Assembly (NCBI GenBank): GCA_965222215.1
Contig: OZ244931.1
Location: 3,782,001-3,846,000, forward strand
Direction of reading: 5' to 3'
Length of the DNA stretch: 64,000 bases
Source: JABJAG01 sp965222215
Lineage (GTDB): Bacteria; Pseudomonadota; Alphaproteobacteria; UBA6615
The notes beneath the pieces were generated by a model that made no database searches, was not told the DNA's origin, and was given only the letters and a program-made list of their open reading frames with translations. This document shows, piece after piece, positions 53,407-61,750 of the stretch. The position numbers and the translations under genes were made by a program. Each line of letters starts with the position of its first letter. Positions within the stretch are counted from its first letter, which is position 1.

Positions 53407-53967
53407 CTAGAGGGATTCGATGGTGAGGTTCGTGTTCGTGTAGACGCAGATGTCGGCGGCGATCCCCATCGCCTTCTCCGCGATGGCGCGGGCGTCCAGG
53501 TCGTCGCGGTCGACGAGCGCGCGGGCCGCGGCCAGCGCGTAGTTGCCGCCCGACCCGATGGCGATGATGCCGTCGTCGGGCTCCAGCACGTCGCCGGTCC
53601 CGGTCAGCACCAGCGAGGCGTCCTTGCTGGCGACGGCCATCATGGCTTCCAGCCGGCGCAGGTAACGGTCCGTGCGCCAGTCCTTGGCCAGTTCGACGCA
53701 GGCCCGGGTGAGCTGGCCCGGATGGGCCTCCAGCTTCGCCTCCAGCCGTTCGAACAGGGTCATGGCGTCCGCCGTCGCACCGGCGAAGCCGGCGATCACG
53801 CTGCCGTCGCCCAGGGGGCGGACCTTGCGGGCGCTGGCCTTGATGACGGTCTGGCCGAGGGTGACCTGCCCGTCCCCGGCGATCACCACGTCGTCGCCCT
53901 TCCGGATGGAAAGGATCGTGGTGCCGTGCCAGGTCGGGATGGCGTCGTTGTCGTGCATCGTTGTCAT
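53407..53967 (-). CDS. hslV: ATP-dependent protease peptidase subunit HslV
   Basis: 186 residues from the ATG at 53967, which has GAGG three to four bases upstream; ATG at 53958 is an alternative. The catalytic threonine follows WHG in TWHGTTILSIRKGDDVVIAG, so a propeptide of about 13 residues should be removed. GSGGNYALAAARAL near the C-terminus is conserved in HslV. It forms a two-ring proteasome-like peptidase capped by HslU. Confidence 0.95.
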   Translation of the reverse strand: MTTMHDNDAIPTWHGTTILSIRKGDDVVIAGDGQVTLGQTVIKASARKVRPLGDGSVIAGFAGATADAMTLFERLEAKLEAHPGQLTRACVELAKDWRTDRYLRRLEAMMAVASKDASLVLTGTGDVLEPDDGIIAIGSGGNYALAAARALVDRDDLDARAIAEKAMGIAADICVYTNTNLTIESL

Positions 53968-54115
53968 GCGCCTCATCCGTGTTCGCTGCGGGCGAGTCCT
54001 GCCGCATCGGGCGGGCATGCGCAACGTTGAGTTCCGGATGCCTGCATGTGGGGTCGCGCGCCGCCCGGTCAAGCTCGGGGCGGGCGGCGCCTGAACCTAC
54101 CGGGCGGCACGCGCG

Positions 54116-54886
54116 TCAGGGCGCGATGTCGATCACGAAGCGGAACGGGGTGTCGGCGCCCCCCGCCGCGATCTCGTTCTCGCCGATGTGAAGCGGCAAC
54201 GCGTTGTGGATCTCGTCGATCCCGATGCGCTGGCCGTTGACCACGGTGCCGAGCTGGCTGCCCACGTCGCGGATCATCACGGCGCTGTGGCCGTGCTCGA
54301 TCGCGAAATGGCTGCGCGACAGGTTGTAGGGCTTGGAATCGGGAAACATCAGCGCAATGTCGGTGCGCGGGGTCTGTTCGCCGCGCAGCGGCTTGCGGCC
54401 GATGCCGTAGGGCATCTGGGTGATCACGATTCCGCGTTTGGGCATGCCGCTCCGGGTCGCGGAGCTGTCGGGGAGGAGCCGGATCTCGCTCCAGGTGCCG
54501 GGCACGGCGAGCGGCCCGTTGTGCCCGGCCGGTGAGGCGTCGCGCTCCGCCTTCGGCACCAGGTCGAGCCTGGCCAGCAGGCCGTTGGCGGCCTCGCGCA
54601 CGAGGTCCGGGTTGCGCGACAACTGGGCGGACACGGTGGCCCGGTCGAACGGGACGGCCTCCACGGGCCCGTGGGCCGTGGCCGTGAGCTCCTGCGCCCC
54701 GCCGAACAGCACGCTCACCGCGCCGATCACCTGGCCCTGCGCGGCGGTCTCGACCAGCGCCCCGCTTTCGGTGCGCAGCCGGACGTGGCCGGACAGGATC
54801 ACGTAGCCGGTTTCGTGGTCGAAGCCGGCTTCCAGGAGAACTTCGCCGTCGGAGAAGTTGCGCGTGCGTGCGGGCAGGTTGCTCAT
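54116..54886 (-). CDS. Cyclic nucleotide-binding domain fused to FHA domain
   Basis: 256 residues. The first 120 resemble a cNMP-binding (CRP-like) domain: GEVLLEAGFDHETGYVILSG, then VIGAVSVLFGG, though the phosphate-binding GELALL segment is not clearly conserved. After a linker, the last 110 residues form an FHA domain with IGRKPLRGEQ, NLSRSHFAIEHG and DVGSQLGTVVNGQRI, including the phosphothreonine-binding Arg and Ser-Arg. This suggests a signalling adaptor that reads both a nucleotide and a phosphoprotein. The start at 54886 begins the conserved region; the 159 bases to hisB hold the divergent promoters. Confidence 0.8.
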   Translation of the reverse strand: MSNLPARTRNFSDGEVLLEAGFDHETGYVILSGHVRLRTESGALVETAAQGQVIGAVSVLFGGAQELTATAHGPVEAVPFDRATVSAQLSRNPDLVREAANGLLARLDLVPKAERDASPAGHNGPLAVPGTWSEIRLLPDSSATRSGMPKRGIVITQMPYGIGRKPLRGEQTPRTDIALMFPDSKPYNLSRSHFAIEHGHSAVMIRDVGSQLGTVVNGQRIGIDEIHNALPLHIGENEIAAGGADTPFRFVIDIAP

Positions 54887-55045
54887 GGTCGCGGGGGGCG
54901 GAAAGTCATCGAAATTACCGGCCCATGATGGACAAATTCGCGGAGCGCGCCAACCTCGCCGCGCAAAGCAGGATGGCGCGCGCGTCCGGTCCCTGCTATC
55001 TAGGCGCCGCATCCGGGACATGCCCCGGGTCCGCAGGAGCGAAAG

Positions 55046-55690
55046 ATGAGCGTTCAGGAGCTTCCGACGCGCGGTGACGCAGACCCCCGGGTCGCCGAAG
55101 TCGTGCGCACGACGAAGGAAACCGACATTTCCGTCGCGGTGAACCTCGACGGCGATGGTGTGTATGACGTGGAAACCGGCATCGGCTTCCTCGATCACAT
55201 GCTCGAGCAGCTCTCGCGCCACAGCCTGATCGACCTGACCGTGCGCGCGAAAGGCGATCTGCACATCGATTTTCACCACACGACCGAGGATTCCGGCTAC
55301 GCGGTCGGCGAGGCGATCAGCAATGCGCTGGGCGACCGGCGCGGGATCCGGCGGTACGGCGACGCGCTAGTCCCGATGGACGAAACGCTGACCCGCGTGG
55401 CGCTGGATGCGTCCAACCGGCCGTTCCTGGTCTGGAACGTCCCGTTTACCCGCCCGAAACTGGGCGACATGGACACGGAGCTCTTCCAGGAGTGGTTCCG
55501 GGCCTTCGCCCAGTCGGCGGGCCTCACCCTGCACGTCGAGACGCTGCACGGCGAGAACAACCACCACATGGTGGAGTCCTGCTACAAGGCGCTGGCGCGC
55601 GCGCTGCGGGTTGCGGTCGAGATCGATCCGCGCCGCGCCGGCGACGTGCCGTCGACGAAAGGCGTTCTCGGTGGCTCCCTCAAGGAGTAG
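55046..55690 (+). CDS. hisB: Imidazoleglycerol-phosphate dehydratase
   Basis: 214 residues, the monofunctional form without phosphatase domain. The metal-binding blocks are GIGFLDHMLEQLSRHSLIDL and HIDFHHTTEDSGYAVGEAI, with GENNHHMVESCYKALARAL near the end. It dehydrates imidazole glycerol phosphate in histidine synthesis. It opens the his operon here. A GAAAG ribosome binding site precedes the ATG. Confidence 0.97.
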   Translation: MSVQELPTRGDADPRVAEVVRTTKETDISVAVNLDGDGVYDVETGIGFLDHMLEQLSRHSLIDLTVRAKGDLHIDFHHTTEDSGYAVGEAISNALGDRRGIRRYGDALVPMDETLTRVALDASNRPFLVWNVPFTRPKLGDMDTELFQEWFRAFAQSAGLTLHVETLHGENNHHMVESCYKALARALRVAVEIDPRRAGDVPSTKGVLGGSLKE

Positions 55691-55711
55691 TGCAGGCCCT
55701 ACTTTTGGGCC

Positions 55712-55734
55712 AAATCCTTGTTAAGTAAGGATTT
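55712..55734 (+). promoter_or_regulatory. Hairpin masking the ribosome binding site of the gene at 55737
   Basis: AAATCCTT (55712-55719) and AAGGATTT (55727-55734) are exactly complementary, with a seven-base loop GTTAAGT. The second arm contains AAGGA, the only ribosome binding site for the GTG at 55737, so translation would be off while the hairpin holds. The stem ends in a run of five T residues, so it might alternatively act as a weak terminator after hisB. Confidence 0.5.
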
Positions 55735-55736
55735 TT

Positions 55737-56621
55737 GTGGTGACCACTACCAGCCGGAAAAATAGCCCGGGACGGGAGGGCCGGCGCGCGGATGCCACGC
55801 CGGGCGCCGTTCCGACGTCCCTGGCGCTGGCCGGGCACGGTCCGCTCGTCAAAGCGCGAAAATGGCTGGTCGACCGCATGGTTGCGACGCGTTCGCGTCG
55901 CGCCCGCGCCGCCCTCGAGGCCCGGACCGAATTATGGTCGCTGATGACCGAGGCCGCCGCCGGAACGGCGGTCACGGGGGCGTCATACTCGGACTACCTA
56001 ACGCTCTACGAACAGGTCAGAACCCGCCGTCCGCTTGAGATTCTGGAGTGCGGGACCGGGATTACCACGGTAGTGCTTGCCTATGCGCTGATGGAGAACG
56101 CCCGCGAGGACGGAACGCCGTGCGGGCGGGTCACATCCATGGAAGACGACCGGGAATGGTTCGACGTCGCACGTTCGAGGCTGCCGGCCGCCGTGTCGGA
56201 CGTGGTCGATATGGTGCACAGCCGGAAAGTCGACGGGTTCTACAAGTGTTTCCGCGGCGTCCAGTATGAATCGGTGCCGGACCGGCCGTACGACTTCATC
56301 TTTTCCGACGGCCCCGACCGCCACTCGCCGGTCAACGGCGACAAGCTGTTCAACCTGGACCTGATCAACGTGGTGAGGGGCTCGGAAACCCCGGTTTTCG
56401 GGGTTGTGGACAACCACTACCTGACCTTCTACATCATGCAGAAGGTGTTCGGGATCGACCGGGCCCGGTACAGCGTGAGCCACAAACTGATGTTCGTCGG
56501 GCCGGTCACGAAGAACGACGTCCGGTTCCTCAAGAAGGAGTCCTTTTTGCCTGATTTGCGCATTTTCGGCACGACCGAGCTCAAACTCAGGATGGCGCGC
56601 GAAGACGAGGCGGGGGGCTGA
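55737..56621 (+). CDS. Rossmann-fold protein, methyltransferase-like, interposed in the his operon
   Basis: 294 residues from a GTG start (a second GTG directly follows). ILECGTGITTVVLAYALMEN looks like S-adenosylmethionine motif I, and SMEDDREWFDVARSRLP supplies the usual acidic end of strand 2; FIFSDGPDRHSPVNGDKLFN is in the position of motif IV. The N-terminal 60 residues are basic and possibly disordered. The substrate is unknown. It lies between hisB and the DUF2628 gene. The use of GTG, an AT-rich leader and a hairpin on the ribosome binding site suggest that it was inserted later. Confidence 0.65.
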   Translation: MVTTTSRKNSPGREGRRADATPGAVPTSLALAGHGPLVKARKWLVDRMVATRSRRARAALEARTELWSLMTEAAAGTAVTGASYSDYLTLYEQVRTRRPLEILECGTGITTVVLAYALMENAREDGTPCGRVTSMEDDREWFDVARSRLPAAVSDVVDMVHSRKVDGFYKCFRGVQYESVPDRPYDFIFSDGPDRHSPVNGDKLFNLDLINVVRGSETPVFGVVDNHYLTFYIMQKVFGIDRARYSVSHKLMFVGPVTKNDVRFLKKESFLPDLRIFGTTELKLRMAREDEAGG

Positions 56622-56625
56622 CGGC

Positions 56626-57000
56626 ATGGGTGTCCGCATCTATACGGTTCATGCGCGCCCTTGGGCGGCGGCGGCCGACAGCGATGCTGTTTTCGTGCCG
56701 GAGGGATACAACTGGGCGGCGTTTGTCTTCGGCCCGATCTGGGCGCTCTGGCACGGCATGTGGAAATCGGCGATCATGCTGGTAGTAGTGTCCGCTCTGC
56801 TGTCTGGTATGACCGTCGTACTTGGTATGACATCGGGCGCGGAAGTCGCGGTTTCCATGGGGTTTCAGGCAATGGTAGGGCTTTGGGCAAATGACTGGCG
56901 GCGCTTCGTGCTGGGGCGGCGGGACTTTGTCGAAAGAGGCGTCGTTTCGGGCCGTCGGCTGGCGGATGCCGAGCGGCACTACTTCCTGGGTATGGCCTAA
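56626..57000 (+). CDS. DUF2628 small membrane protein
   Basis: 124 residues. The segment VFVPEGYNWAAFVFGPIWAL, followed by WHGMWKSA, is the DUF2628 hallmark; two to three membrane helices span about residues 45-90. Function is unknown. It starts 4 bases after the methyltransferase-like gene and ends 2 bases before hisH. I recall that extra open frames also interrupt the Azospirillum his operon, so this arrangement may be lineage-typical. Confidence 0.82.
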   Translation: MGVRIYTVHARPWAAAADSDAVFVPEGYNWAAFVFGPIWALWHGMWKSAIMLVVVSALLSGMTVVLGMTSGAEVAVSMGFQAMVGLWANDWRRFVLGRRDFVERGVVSGRRLADAERHYFLGMA

Positions 57001-57002
57001 TA

Positions 57003-57653
57003 ATGGAAACTGTCGCCATCATCGACTACGGATCGGGGAACCTGCGTTCGGCGGCCAAGGCGTTCGAGCGTTCGGCCCTGGAAACGGGTCTCGACCGTGC
57101 GATTGTCGTCACCGAGGATCCGGCCGTCGTGGCGGCCGCCGACCGGGTGGTCCTGCCCGGTGTCGGGGCCTTTCGCGACTGCCGGGACGGCCTGGCGGCG
57201 CGCGACGGCATGCTGGAGGCCCTCGAGGAGAGCGTCCGCGGGCGCGGTCAACCGTTTCTCGGCATCTGCGTCGGCATGCAGCTGATGGCGACCAGGGGTC
57301 TCGAACATGGCGAAACGCCGGGTTTCGGCTGGATTCCCGGCGAAGTAGTGGCCATCGCCCCGCACGATCCGGGGCTGAAAATACCCCATATGGGCTGGAA
57401 CGAGCTGATCCTGCCGCACACACGCCATCCCCTGCTTTCCGGTCTCGGGGGTGACAGGTCGCACGCCTATTTCGTTCACAGCTATCACTTTGCGGCGGAT
57501 GACCCGAAAGACGTTCTCGCGACGGTGTCCTACGGCGGTACGATCACGGCCGCCGTCGGCCGGGACAACATGATCGGCACCCAGTTTCATCCCGAAAAGA
57601 GCCAGGCGACCGGCCTGGCACTGATTTCGGCCTTCCTGGGGTGGCGGCCATGA
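57003..57653 (+). CDS. hisH: Imidazole glycerol phosphate synthase, glutamine amidotransferase subunit
   Basis: 216 residues. The nucleophile is Cys89 in FLGICVGMQLMA, and the His-Glu pair is in GTQFHPEKSQATG. IIDYGSGNLRS at the N-terminus is typical. It supplies ammonia to HisF for making IGP and AICAR. The stop overlaps the ATG of the GNAT gene by four bases. Confidence 0.96.
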   Translation: METVAIIDYGSGNLRSAAKAFERSALETGLDRAIVVTEDPAVVAAADRVVLPGVGAFRDCRDGLAARDGMLEALEESVRGRGQPFLGICVGMQLMATRGLEHGETPGFGWIPGEVVAIAPHDPGLKIPHMGWNELILPHTRHPLLSGLGGDRSHAYFVHSYHFAADDPKDVLATVSYGGTITAAVGRDNMIGTQFHPEKSQATGLALISAFLGWRP

Positions 57654-58165
57654 CCGATGTGGCCATCGACCGGCTGGCGGAATTCCGGGGCAACGACCTC
57701 GCGGACCTGTGCGACGCGGCGGAAGCCGCGATCGTGGGCGGCGGCGGGTTCGGCTGGCTGCAGCCGCCGCGCCGCGACGTCATGGAGGCCTACTGGCGCG
57801 GCACCCTGCTGGTGCCCGGGCGCACGGTGTTCGTCGGTCGGCTGGACGGGGTCATCGCGGGCGCGGCCCAGCTCACCCGCCCGCGGCCCAACGCCGAGGC
57901 GCAATCCTTCGCTGTGCAGGTGTCGACGTTCTTCGTGGCGCCCTGGGCGCGGGGACACACGCTGGCGCCCGAGATCCTGAAGGCGTGCGAGGAACTGGCG
58001 CGCCGCGAGGCCTACACGGTCCTGAACCTCAGCGTGCGATCGACCCAGGAACGCGCCATTCAGATTTTCGAGGAATCGGGCTATGTGCACTGGGGAACCC
58101 ACCCAAAGTACGAGCGCGCCGGCGGCGAGTACATCACCGGCTACTACTACATGAAGGACCTGTGA
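57650..58165 (+). CDS. GNAT family acetyltransferase inside the his operon
   Basis: 171 residues. The GNAT core is visible: VFVGRLDGVIAGAAQLTRP (strands 2-3), VSTFFVAPWARGHTLAPEI with the acetyl-CoA binding loop R-G-H-T-L-A (motif A), and VRSTQERAIQIFEESGYVHW (motif B). It transfers an acetyl group to an unknown amine. It is coupled to hisH by an ATGA overlap and 10 bases from hisA, so it must be expressed with the histidine enzymes. A GTG three codons earlier is an alternative start. Confidence 0.85.
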   Translation: MTDVAIDRLAEFRGNDLADLCDAAEAAIVGGGGFGWLQPPRRDVMEAYWRGTLLVPGRTVFVGRLDGVIAGAAQLTRPRPNAEAQSFAVQVSTFFVAPWARGHTLAPEILKACEELARREAYTVLNLSVRSTQERAIQIFEESGYVHWGTHPKYERAGGEYITGYYYMKDL

Positions 58166-58175
58166 GCGCGGCCCG

Positions 58176-58922
58176 ATGATCCTGTTTCCCGCCATCGACC
58201 TGAAAGACGGTGCCTGCGTTCGCCTGCTGCGCGGCGACATGGACGCCGCGACGGTATTCAACGACGACCCTGCCGACCAGGCGCGCGCTTTCGTGGAGGC
58301 CGGCGCGAGCTGGCTCCACATCGTCGACCTGAACGGCGCCTTCGACGGCCAGTCGGTCAATGGCGATACCGTGCGGCGCATCCTCGACGTGACGCGCGCG
58401 GCGGGGCTGAAAACCCAGCTCGGCGGCGGCATCCGCACGCCGGACCATGTGGCGGGCTGGCTCGAGGACGGGATCGATCGCGTGATCCTCGGCACCGCCG
58501 CCGTCAAGGACCCGGACCTGGTGATCGAGAGCTGCCGTGCCCACCCGGACCGCGTCGCGGTGGGGATCGACGCGCGCGGCGGCATGGTGGCCGTCGAGGG
58601 CTGGGCCGAGACGTCCGACCTCGCCGCGACGGACCTGGCAAAGCGCTTCGAGGATGCCGGCGTGGCGGCGATCATCTACACCGACATCGACCGCGACGGC
58701 GCCATGCAGGGCCCCAACGTGGACGCGACGGTGGCGCTGGCGCGCGCCGTCTCGATCCCGGTGATCGCGTCAGGCGGGGTCTCCTCGCTGGCCGATGTGG
58801 AGGTCTTCCTGCCGCATGCCGGCGACGGCATCGCCGGGGTGATTTCCGGGCGCGCGATCTATGACGGGCGCCTCGACCTGGCCGATGCATTGCGCCGGCT
58901 GGCGGAGGCGGATACATGCTGA
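58176..58922 (+). CDS. hisA: ProFAR isomerase
   Basis: 248 residues. The catalytic Asp8 lies in FPAIDLKDGACVRLLRGD, and the second catalytic aspartate in IIYTDIDRDGAMQGPN. QLGGGIRTPDHV and VIASGGVSSLADVEVF form the phosphate sites of the TIM barrel. It converts ProFAR to PRFAR in histidine synthesis. hisF begins 7 bases before its end. Confidence 0.97.
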   Translation: MILFPAIDLKDGACVRLLRGDMDAATVFNDDPADQARAFVEAGASWLHIVDLNGAFDGQSVNGDTVRRILDVTRAAGLKTQLGGGIRTPDHVAGWLEDGIDRVILGTAAVKDPDLVIESCRAHPDRVAVGIDARGGMVAVEGWAETSDLAATDLAKRFEDAGVAAIIYTDIDRDGAMQGPNVDATVALARAVSIPVIASGGVSSLADVEVFLPHAGDGIAGVISGRAIYDGRLDLADALRRLAEADTC

Positions 58923-59695
58923 AAGTGCGGATTATCCCCTGCCTCGACGTCAAGGACGGCCGGGTGGTGAAGGGGGTCAACTTCGTCGACCTGCGCGATG
59001 CAGGCGATCCCGTCGAGCAGGCCCAGGTCTACGACCGGGCCGGGGCGGACGAGCTGTGTTTCCTCGACATCACCGCGAGCCACGAAGACCGGGATATCAT
59101 TTTCGACGTGGTCTCGCGCACGGCGGAGGCCTGCTTCATGCCGCTCACCGTGGGCGGGGGCGTGCGCACGGTGGACGATATCCGCAAGCTGCTGCTGGCG
59201 GGCGCGGACAAGGTCTCGATCAACACCGCGGCCGTTCACAACCCGGAATTCGTGCGCGAGGCGGCGGAGAAGTTCGGCAGCCAGTGCATCGTCGTGGCGA
59301 TCGACGCGAAGTCGACCGGCCCCGGCAAGTGGGAAGTCTTCACCCATGGCGGCCGCAACCCGACCGGGATCGACGCCATCGAGTGGGCGCAGCGCATGGA
59401 CGAGTACGGCGCGGGCGAAATTTTGCTCACGTCGATGGACCGCGACGGCACCAGGTCCGGGTTCGACATCGGGCTGACCCGCGCGATTTCCGACGCGGTG
59501 CGCATCCCGGTGATCGCATCCGGCGGGGTCGGCACCCTCGACCACCTGGTGGACGGCGCGCGCGACGGCGGCGCGTCGGCGGTGCTCGCCGCGTCGATCT
59601 TCCATTTCGGCGAACACTCCATCGGCGATGCTAAGCTGCACATGGACGCGGCCGGCGTGCCCGTCCGGCTCGTTTCCGGGGAGGCCGGCACATGA
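58916..59695 (+). CDS. hisF: Imidazole glycerol phosphate synthase, cyclase subunit
   Basis: 259 residues. The catalytic residues are in RIIPCLDVKDGRVVKGVNF (Asp11) and LLTSMDRDGTRSGFD (second Asp), with phosphate loops TVGGGVRTVDDI and VIASGGVGTLDHL. With HisH it forms the enzyme that makes imidazole glycerol phosphate. Start ATG overlaps hisA. Confidence 0.97.
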   Translation: MLKVRIIPCLDVKDGRVVKGVNFVDLRDAGDPVEQAQVYDRAGADELCFLDITASHEDRDIIFDVVSRTAEACFMPLTVGGGVRTVDDIRKLLLAGADKVSINTAAVHNPEFVREAAEKFGSQCIVVAIDAKSTGPGKWEVFTHGGRNPTGIDAIEWAQRMDEYGAGEILLTSMDRDGTRSGFDIGLTRAISDAVRIPVIASGGVGTLDHLVDGARDGGASAVLAASIFHFGEHSIGDAKLHMDAAGVPVRLVSGEAGT

Positions 59696-60024
59696 CCGAC
59701 AGACCGACCGCCGAAGTGCTCGACGCGCTCTACGCCGTGATCGAATCCCGGCGCGGGGGCGATCCCGACGCGTCCTATACGGCGAAACTGTTCGCAAGTG
59801 GCGCCAACAAGATCGCGGAGAAGGTGGGCGAGGAAGCCATCGAGACCGTGATCGCGGCGCTGCAGGAAGGCCCCGACGCGCTGGCGAGCGAGAGCGCGGA
59901 CCTGCTCTATCACCTGTGCGTGTTGTGGGCGGAGAGCGGCGTGCGGCCCGAAGACGTCTGGGCCAGGCTTGCCGAGCGCGAAGGCGTGTCCGGCCTGACC
60001 GAGAAAGCCAACCGCAAGAGCTGA
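59692..60024 (+). CDS. hisE: Phosphoribosyl-ATP pyrophosphatase
   Basis: 110 residues, the stand-alone HisE. SYTAKLFASGANKIAEKVGE with EAIETVIAAL is the family core, with the acidic metal-binding residues. It hydrolyses phosphoribosyl-ATP to phosphoribosyl-AMP. It is coupled to hisF by an ATGA overlap. hisI is not in the window. Confidence 0.95.
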   Translation: MTDRPTAEVLDALYAVIESRRGGDPDASYTAKLFASGANKIAEKVGEEAIETVIAALQEGPDALASESADLLYHLCVLWAESGVRPEDVWARLAEREGVSGLTEKANRKS

Positions 60025-60035
60025 GGCGGCCCCGA

Positions 60036-60407
60036 ATGAGCTACGACCCCGAGAATATCTTCGCGAAAATCCTGCGCGGCGAAATCCCCTGCAACAAGGT
60101 CTATGAGGACGAGCACGCGCTGGCGTTCCACGACATCAACCCGCAGGCGCCGGTGCATGTGCTGGTGATCCCGAAGGGCGCGTATGTGTCCATAGATGAT
60201 TTCACGGCCAACGCCGAAGACGGCGAGATCGTGGGCTTCATGCGCGCCGTCGGCCATGTCGCGCGCGAACTGGGCCTGGCCGATCCGGGGTACCGGATTC
60301 TGGCGAACATCGGCGATGACGGCGGCCAGGAGGTGCCCCACCTGCACATTCACCTGTTCGGCGGACGCCGGCTGGGCCGGATGGTGGAGCCTGCCCGCGG
60401 CGAGTAG
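60036..60407 (+). CDS. HIT family protein (HinT-like)
   Basis: 123 residues. The active site is the histidine triad in VPHLHIHLFGG, with FHDINPQAPVHVLVIPKG before it. HinT-type proteins hydrolyse nucleoside phosphoramidates; the in vivo substrate is open. It is 11 bases after hisE; a HIT gene also ends the his cluster in Azospirillum as I recall. Confidence 0.93.
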   Translation: MSYDPENIFAKILRGEIPCNKVYEDEHALAFHDINPQAPVHVLVIPKGAYVSIDDFTANAEDGEIVGFMRAVGHVARELGLADPGYRILANIGDDGGQEVPHLHIHLFGGRRLGRMVEPARGE

Positions 60408-60477
60408 ACATGTGTCTTGCGCGTATTGCGGAGTTCGCTCTCCCGCGCAAGAATTGCGGTATCGGGAGAAACACAGC

Positions 60478-61353
60478 ATGACCTACGAGACCATTGATGT
60501 GCAGGAAATGTCGCCCGCGTGCGGCGCGATCGTGGAGGGCCTCGACCTTTCGCAGGAGCTGACCAACCGGCAGTTCGACGAGATACATCGCGCGGTCGTG
60601 GACCGGGTGGTGGTCGTGTTTCGCGACCAGGACCTGACACCGGAGGACCAGATCGCGCTGTCGCGGCGGTTTGGCGATATCCAGCCCTCGGCGGTGTCGG
60701 CGTTCGAGAAGGATGAGGACTATCCCGAGATCGATATCCTGGAATACGACGCGGACAACCCGCCGCACGTGACGCGCGATCTCTGGCACACGGACTTTGC
60801 CGGCACCGAGCGCCCGACCTGGGGCACGCTGTTGTACGCGCGCGATATACCGCCCGGCGGCGGCGATACGATCTGGGTTAACGCGGTGGCGGCCTACGAG
60901 GCGCTGTCCGACCGTATGAAGGCGCATATCGAAGGGCTGTGGGCCTACCACGACTCCTACCAGCCCTACAGCGAGTTCGTGCGGCCGGAGATGTATGAAA
61001 AGGAGCAGGGCGGCGACAAGGGGACGGACTATATCCGCAAGAAGCGTGCGGAATACGTGCCGGCACTGCACCCGGTGGTGCGCACCCATCCCGACAGCGG
61101 CAAACGCGGCCTGTTCGTCAACGAATCCATGACGAGCTTCATCAAGGACATGGACCGGCGCGAAAGCGACTACCTGCTTCGCCACCTGTTCGACCATCTG
61201 CGCACGCCGGAATTCCAGTATCGCCACAAGTGGCACGCCAACGATCTGGCGATCTGGGATAACCGGACGTCGTTGCATTACGCCCTGTTCGATTACACCG
61301 AACACCGCCTGATGCACCGGATCATCATCGCGGGTGATGTCCCGCAACCCTGA
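60478..61353 (+). CDS. TauD/TfdA family Fe(II)/2-oxoglutarate dioxygenase
   Basis: 291 residues. The iron site is WHTDFAG (HxD) with the distal histidine in LMHRIIIAGD; GTLLYARDIPPGGGDTIWVN is the usual TauD core. NRTSLHYALFDYTEHRLMHR carries the 2-oxoglutarate-binding arginine. Substrates of this family include taurine, alkylsulfonates and 2,4-D; which one applies here is unknown, and no transporter lies next to it. GGGAG lies before the ATG. It follows the HIT gene after 70 bases. Confidence 0.9.
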   Translation: MTYETIDVQEMSPACGAIVEGLDLSQELTNRQFDEIHRAVVDRVVVVFRDQDLTPEDQIALSRRFGDIQPSAVSAFEKDEDYPEIDILEYDADNPPHVTRDLWHTDFAGTERPTWGTLLYARDIPPGGGDTIWVNAVAAYEALSDRMKAHIEGLWAYHDSYQPYSEFVRPEMYEKEQGGDKGTDYIRKKRAEYVPALHPVVRTHPDSGKRGLFVNESMTSFIKDMDRRESDYLLRHLFDHLRTPEFQYRHKWHANDLAIWDNRTSLHYALFDYTEHRLMHRIIIAGDVPQP

Positions 61354-61379
61354 TTCTTGCCGAATACGGAATAGCAAAC

Positions 61380-61403
61380 GGGGCCGGTCTTGCGACCGGC
61401 CCC
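61380..61403. terminator. Strong GC hairpin after the dioxygenase gene
   Basis: GGGGCCGGTC and GACCGGCCCC form a perfect ten-base stem with loop TTGC, 26 bases after the dioxygenase stop and 19 bases from the end of the convergent small gene. There is no T tract, so it may act as a bidirectional barrier or mRNA stabiliser. Confidence 0.6.
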
Positions 61404-61422
61404 GCTCGTGGTGCCGCGCCCG

Positions 61423-61629
61423 TCAAGCGGGACGGTGAGAGCCCGAGGGAAGCAGCCGGGAGAAAAGCTGCCAGGGGTATTTCACCGCCGCGACGATCGC
61501 GCGGCCCGTCACTTCCGCTCGCAAACGTTCGCCTTCGCGAATTGCGGCACGGATTTCTTCGGGTGATATGCCCGCACCGGCGTCAGGGCCGTGTGTCGGG
61601 CGAACTTCGGTTGGGGCTTGCGTGTTCAT
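61423..61629 (-). CDS. Small uncharacterised protein
   Basis: 68 residues from the ATG at 61629, which has GGAG six bases upstream; a longer form starting at 61692 lacks a good ribosome binding site. The second half is helical and amphipathic (SPEEIRAAIREGERLRAEVT, then GRAIVAAVKYPWQLFSRLL), suggesting membrane-surface binding. I recognise no family. It is divergent from the secreted protein gene at 61907. Confidence 0.55.
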   Translation of the reverse strand: MNTQAPTEVRPTHGPDAGAGISPEEIRAAIREGERLRAEVTGRAIVAAVKYPWQLFSRLLPSGSHRPA

Positions 61630-61733
61630 GGCTGACTCCGTCTTGTGCGTGACGGCATCACCTCCGTGCACCGGTTCTTTATTGCGGCGCACAAAAGACA
61701 GATAGGCCTATTTTCCGGGGAAATCACCCGCGT

Positions 61734-61750
61734 TTTGTGCAATGCACAAA
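61734..61750. promoter_or_regulatory. Dyad operator-like site
   Basis: TTTGTGCA-A-TGCACAAA is a perfect 8+8 dyad in the 277-base gap between two divergent small genes. A further half-site, GCACAAAA, lies at 61689-61696, and GCTGCAT (61758-61764) pairs with ATGCAGC (61783-61789) just after it. The AT-rich context suits a promoter-operator for one or both small genes. The regulator is unknown. Confidence 0.45.
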
